Of a stretch of 22,655 bases of DNA, positions 21,338 to 22,655 are shown one piece after another; within the stretch, counting starts at the first letter, position 1, and every line of letters starts with the position of its first letter. The DNA is from an uncultured Oscillospiraceae bacterium (GTDB lineage: Bacteria; Bacillota; Clostridia; Oscillospirales; Acutalibacteraceae). A program made the position numbers and the translations under genes. The stretch is from contig UQQZ01000042.1 of assembly GCA_900543305.1 (NCBI GenBank), positions 1-22,655 on the forward strand, in the 5' to 3' direction. Below the pieces are notes generated by a model, which did not search any database, was not told the origin of the DNA, and saw only the letters and a list, made by a program, of their open reading frames with translations.

Positions 21338-22492
21338 TCAATAGGTTCCTTCTGTGGAGAAGGTGATATCCTTGCTTTCCTTTTTCCGGGAAAGCTTCCG
21401 GCGCTTGTTCAATTCCTCCAGATAGAGATCCTCGTCAAAGGGAATGTCCACCGGATGTTTCAGCCAACTGGAGAGATGCATGGCATTGGACAGAGTCAGG
21501 CCATTGATGCCCTCTCTCCCGTCCGCCACCAGGGGCGTACCGTGGAGAATGTTCCCTGCAAAGGCGTTTAACACCCCCACATGCTGGGGATTCTGCCCAT
21601 CGGTCTCCACCTCTACCTTTTCGCAAGGCGGCTTGGCAAAGCCTTCCTGGGCAGTGCGGCAGAATTCCCGCTCGTCCACCCCCAGTTTCCAGAAGGTGAG
21701 CTGATCATTTTCGCACACCAATTTTCCCTTGGTGCCGGTCACCTCGAACCGGTTGGTTCCCGGCGCGTCGCCGGTGGTGGTGACAAACACTCCGGTGGCT
21801 CCGTTCTCAAATTGCAGGTAGGCGGTCACATCGTCCTCCACTTCGATGTCGTGCCACTTGCCCTCCTGACAAAAGGCCTGAACCGTCTTAGGCAGACCGC
21901 AGATCCACTGGAGCAGGTCCAGCTGATGGGGACACTGATTGAGCAGCACACCGCCGCCTTCTCCTTCCCAAGTGGCCCGCCAGTCTCCGGAATCGTAGTA
22001 GATCTGGGTGCGATACCAATCGGTGATGATCCAGTTGACCCGTTTGAGTTCCCCCAGCTGGCCTCCCTGTACCATTTCATGCATTTTCCGATACACGCAG
22101 TTGGTGCGCTGGTTGAACATCATGGCGAACACCTTACCGCTCTTGTCGGCAGCGGCGTTCATTTCCCGCACCGCCTTGGTGTATACCCCGGCAGGTTTTT
22201 CACACATGACGTGGAGCCCGGCGGCAAAGGCCTCCTGGGCCAACACCGGATGCTGATAATGGGGCGTGGCAATGAGCACCGCATCGCACAAACCGCTTTG
22301 GATCAGGTCACTGCCCTCCGTAAAAATTTTCACACTTTCCGGCACCGTGGCTTTCGCCCAGTCTCTTCTTGCCTCCCGCCGGTCCGCTACAGCGGTAAGA
22401 GAGATCTCCGGACACTGACCGGCCAAAATGTTCTGCACATGGCCGCTGCCCATATTGCCTATGCCGATAATCCCCAGTTTCACTTGTTCCAT
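21338..22492 (-). CDS. Gfo/Idh/MocA family oxidoreductase (first in operon)
   Basis: 384-residue NAD(P)-dependent oxidoreductase. The Rossmann loop GIGNMG is at 10-15, EKPAG with Lys99 at 98-102, and LLNQCPHQLDLLQW with His189 and Asp192 marks the catalytic part of the second domain. Compared with its operon partner it has an unusual segment around 158-178 (DWYRTQIYYDSGDWRATWEGEGGG), typical of members acting on hexosides or cyclitols, and a longer, lysine-rich C-terminus (RRKLSRKKESKD). AAGGAGC lies a few bases before the ATG at 22492. It starts 24 bases after the stop of a small membrane protein gene, so transcription starts outside the window. Confidence 0.93.
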   Translation of the reverse strand: MEQVKLGIIGIGNMGSGHVQNILAGQCPEISLTAVADRREARRDWAKATVPESVKIFTEGSDLIQSGLCDAVLIATPHYQHPVLAQEAFAAGLHVMCEKPAGVYTKAVREMNAAADKSGKVFAMMFNQRTNCVYRKMHEMVQGGQLGELKRVNWIITDWYRTQIYYDSGDWRATWEGEGGGVLLNQCPHQLDLLQWICGLPKTVQAFCQEGKWHDIEVEDDVTAYLQFENGATGVFVTTTGDAPGTNRFEVTGTKGKLVCENDQLTFWKLGVDEREFCRTAQEGFAKPPCEKVEVETDGQNPQHVGVLNAFAGNILHGTPLVADGREGINGLTLSNAMHLSSWLKHPVDIPFDEDLYLEELNKRRKLSRKKESKDITFSTEGTY

Positions 22493-22516
22493 TTTTCTTG
22501 CTCCTTCCGCAACTGG

Positions 22517-22655
22517 TTACTTGTCCAACAGGTCCATCAACTTCCCCAGAGCCCAAAACAGCAGTCCCGCACCCAAAGCGCAGAACCACACACCAAAAGC
22601 GCCGCTCAGGGAAAAATAATCCACTACCTGTGTGCCGTCTATGAATTGGCGGGTG
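22517..22655 (-). CDS. Membrane protein C-terminal fragment (cut by window edge)
   Basis: An open minus-strand frame from the window edge to the TAA at 22517-22519 encodes 45 residues with one clear hydrophobic segment (about 17-37, including VWFCALGAGLLFWALG) and a charged tail (KLMDLLDK). The protein family is not recognisable from this piece. Short spacing (24 bases) to the next gene suggests it is part of the oxidoreductase operon. The start is not in the window. Confidence 0.55.
   Translation of the reverse strand, partial: TRQFIDGTQVVDYFSLSGAFGVWFCALGAGLLFWALGKLMDLLDK

Overview
The window looks like chromosomal DNA of an endospore-forming, low-to-mid GC Firmicute of the class Clostridia, plausibly an Oscillospirales/Ruminococcaceae-type genome. 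The grounds are a complete gerA-type germinant receptor operon, a DUF1836 protein, a CarD-like factor, NrdR, an ABC-F protein, Shine-Dalgarno sites close to AGGAGG, sigma-A type promoters and many intrinsic terminators. Coding density is high. I see no rRNA, tRNA, CRISPR array, insertion sequence, phage gene or attachment site. The lineage is inferred from gene content and style, not from a marker-gene search.

Layout, left to right. (1) 1-876, minus: the N-terminal part of a PcrA/UvrD helicase that runs off the left edge. It diverges from a plus-strand operon (1022-2685) of DUF1836 protein, DUF6506 protein and a xylose-isomerase-like TIM-barrel protein with a TTG start. Two well-formed promoters lie almost back to back between them. 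(2) 2769-3230, plus: nrdR with its own promoter and terminator. (3) 3403-9670, minus: a UMF1/Atg22-like MFS transporter with a possible promoter of its own, preceded by a three-gene operon abcF - membrane-anchored MutS-like ATPase - mtaB. The first and last of these concern the ribosome or tRNA, and the middle one is the least understood gene there. (4) 9847-12274, plus: a GNAT acetyltransferase and a class B asparagine synthetase, closed by a strong hairpin terminator. (5) 12313-15971, minus: gerA-gerB-gerC in the order of transcription. This germinant receptor operon diverges from a DUF421 (YetF-like) membrane protein at 16105-16794. (6) 16858-17370, minus: a CarD-like RNA polymerase-binding protein. 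(7) 17635-19234, minus: a DUF2089 zinc/HTH protein followed by a DUF4097 (YvlB/LiaX-like) beta-repeat protein, with a clear promoter preceded by two 11-bp direct repeats 22 bp apart. (8) 19430-22655, minus: an operon of a small membrane protein (cut by the window edge), a Gfo/Idh/MocA oxidoreductase, a sugar isomerase-like TIM-barrel protein and a second Gfo/Idh/MocA oxidoreductase, ended by an intrinsic terminator. It looks like a catabolic or interconverting module for a cyclitol or sugar of unknown identity.

Working together: region 3 joins translation-related genes (ABC-F, MtaB) to a MutS-family ATPase with predicted membrane segments. Region 5 is a spore inner-membrane locus. Region 7 resembles a cell-envelope stress operon in which both proteins carry a similar short helical motif. 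Region 8 pairs two dehydrogenases with an isomerase-type barrel. No single large novel system is obvious. The best candidates for undescribed biology are the membrane MutS-like protein, the DUF1836-DUF6506-TIM-barrel operon and the DUF2089-DUF4097 operon.
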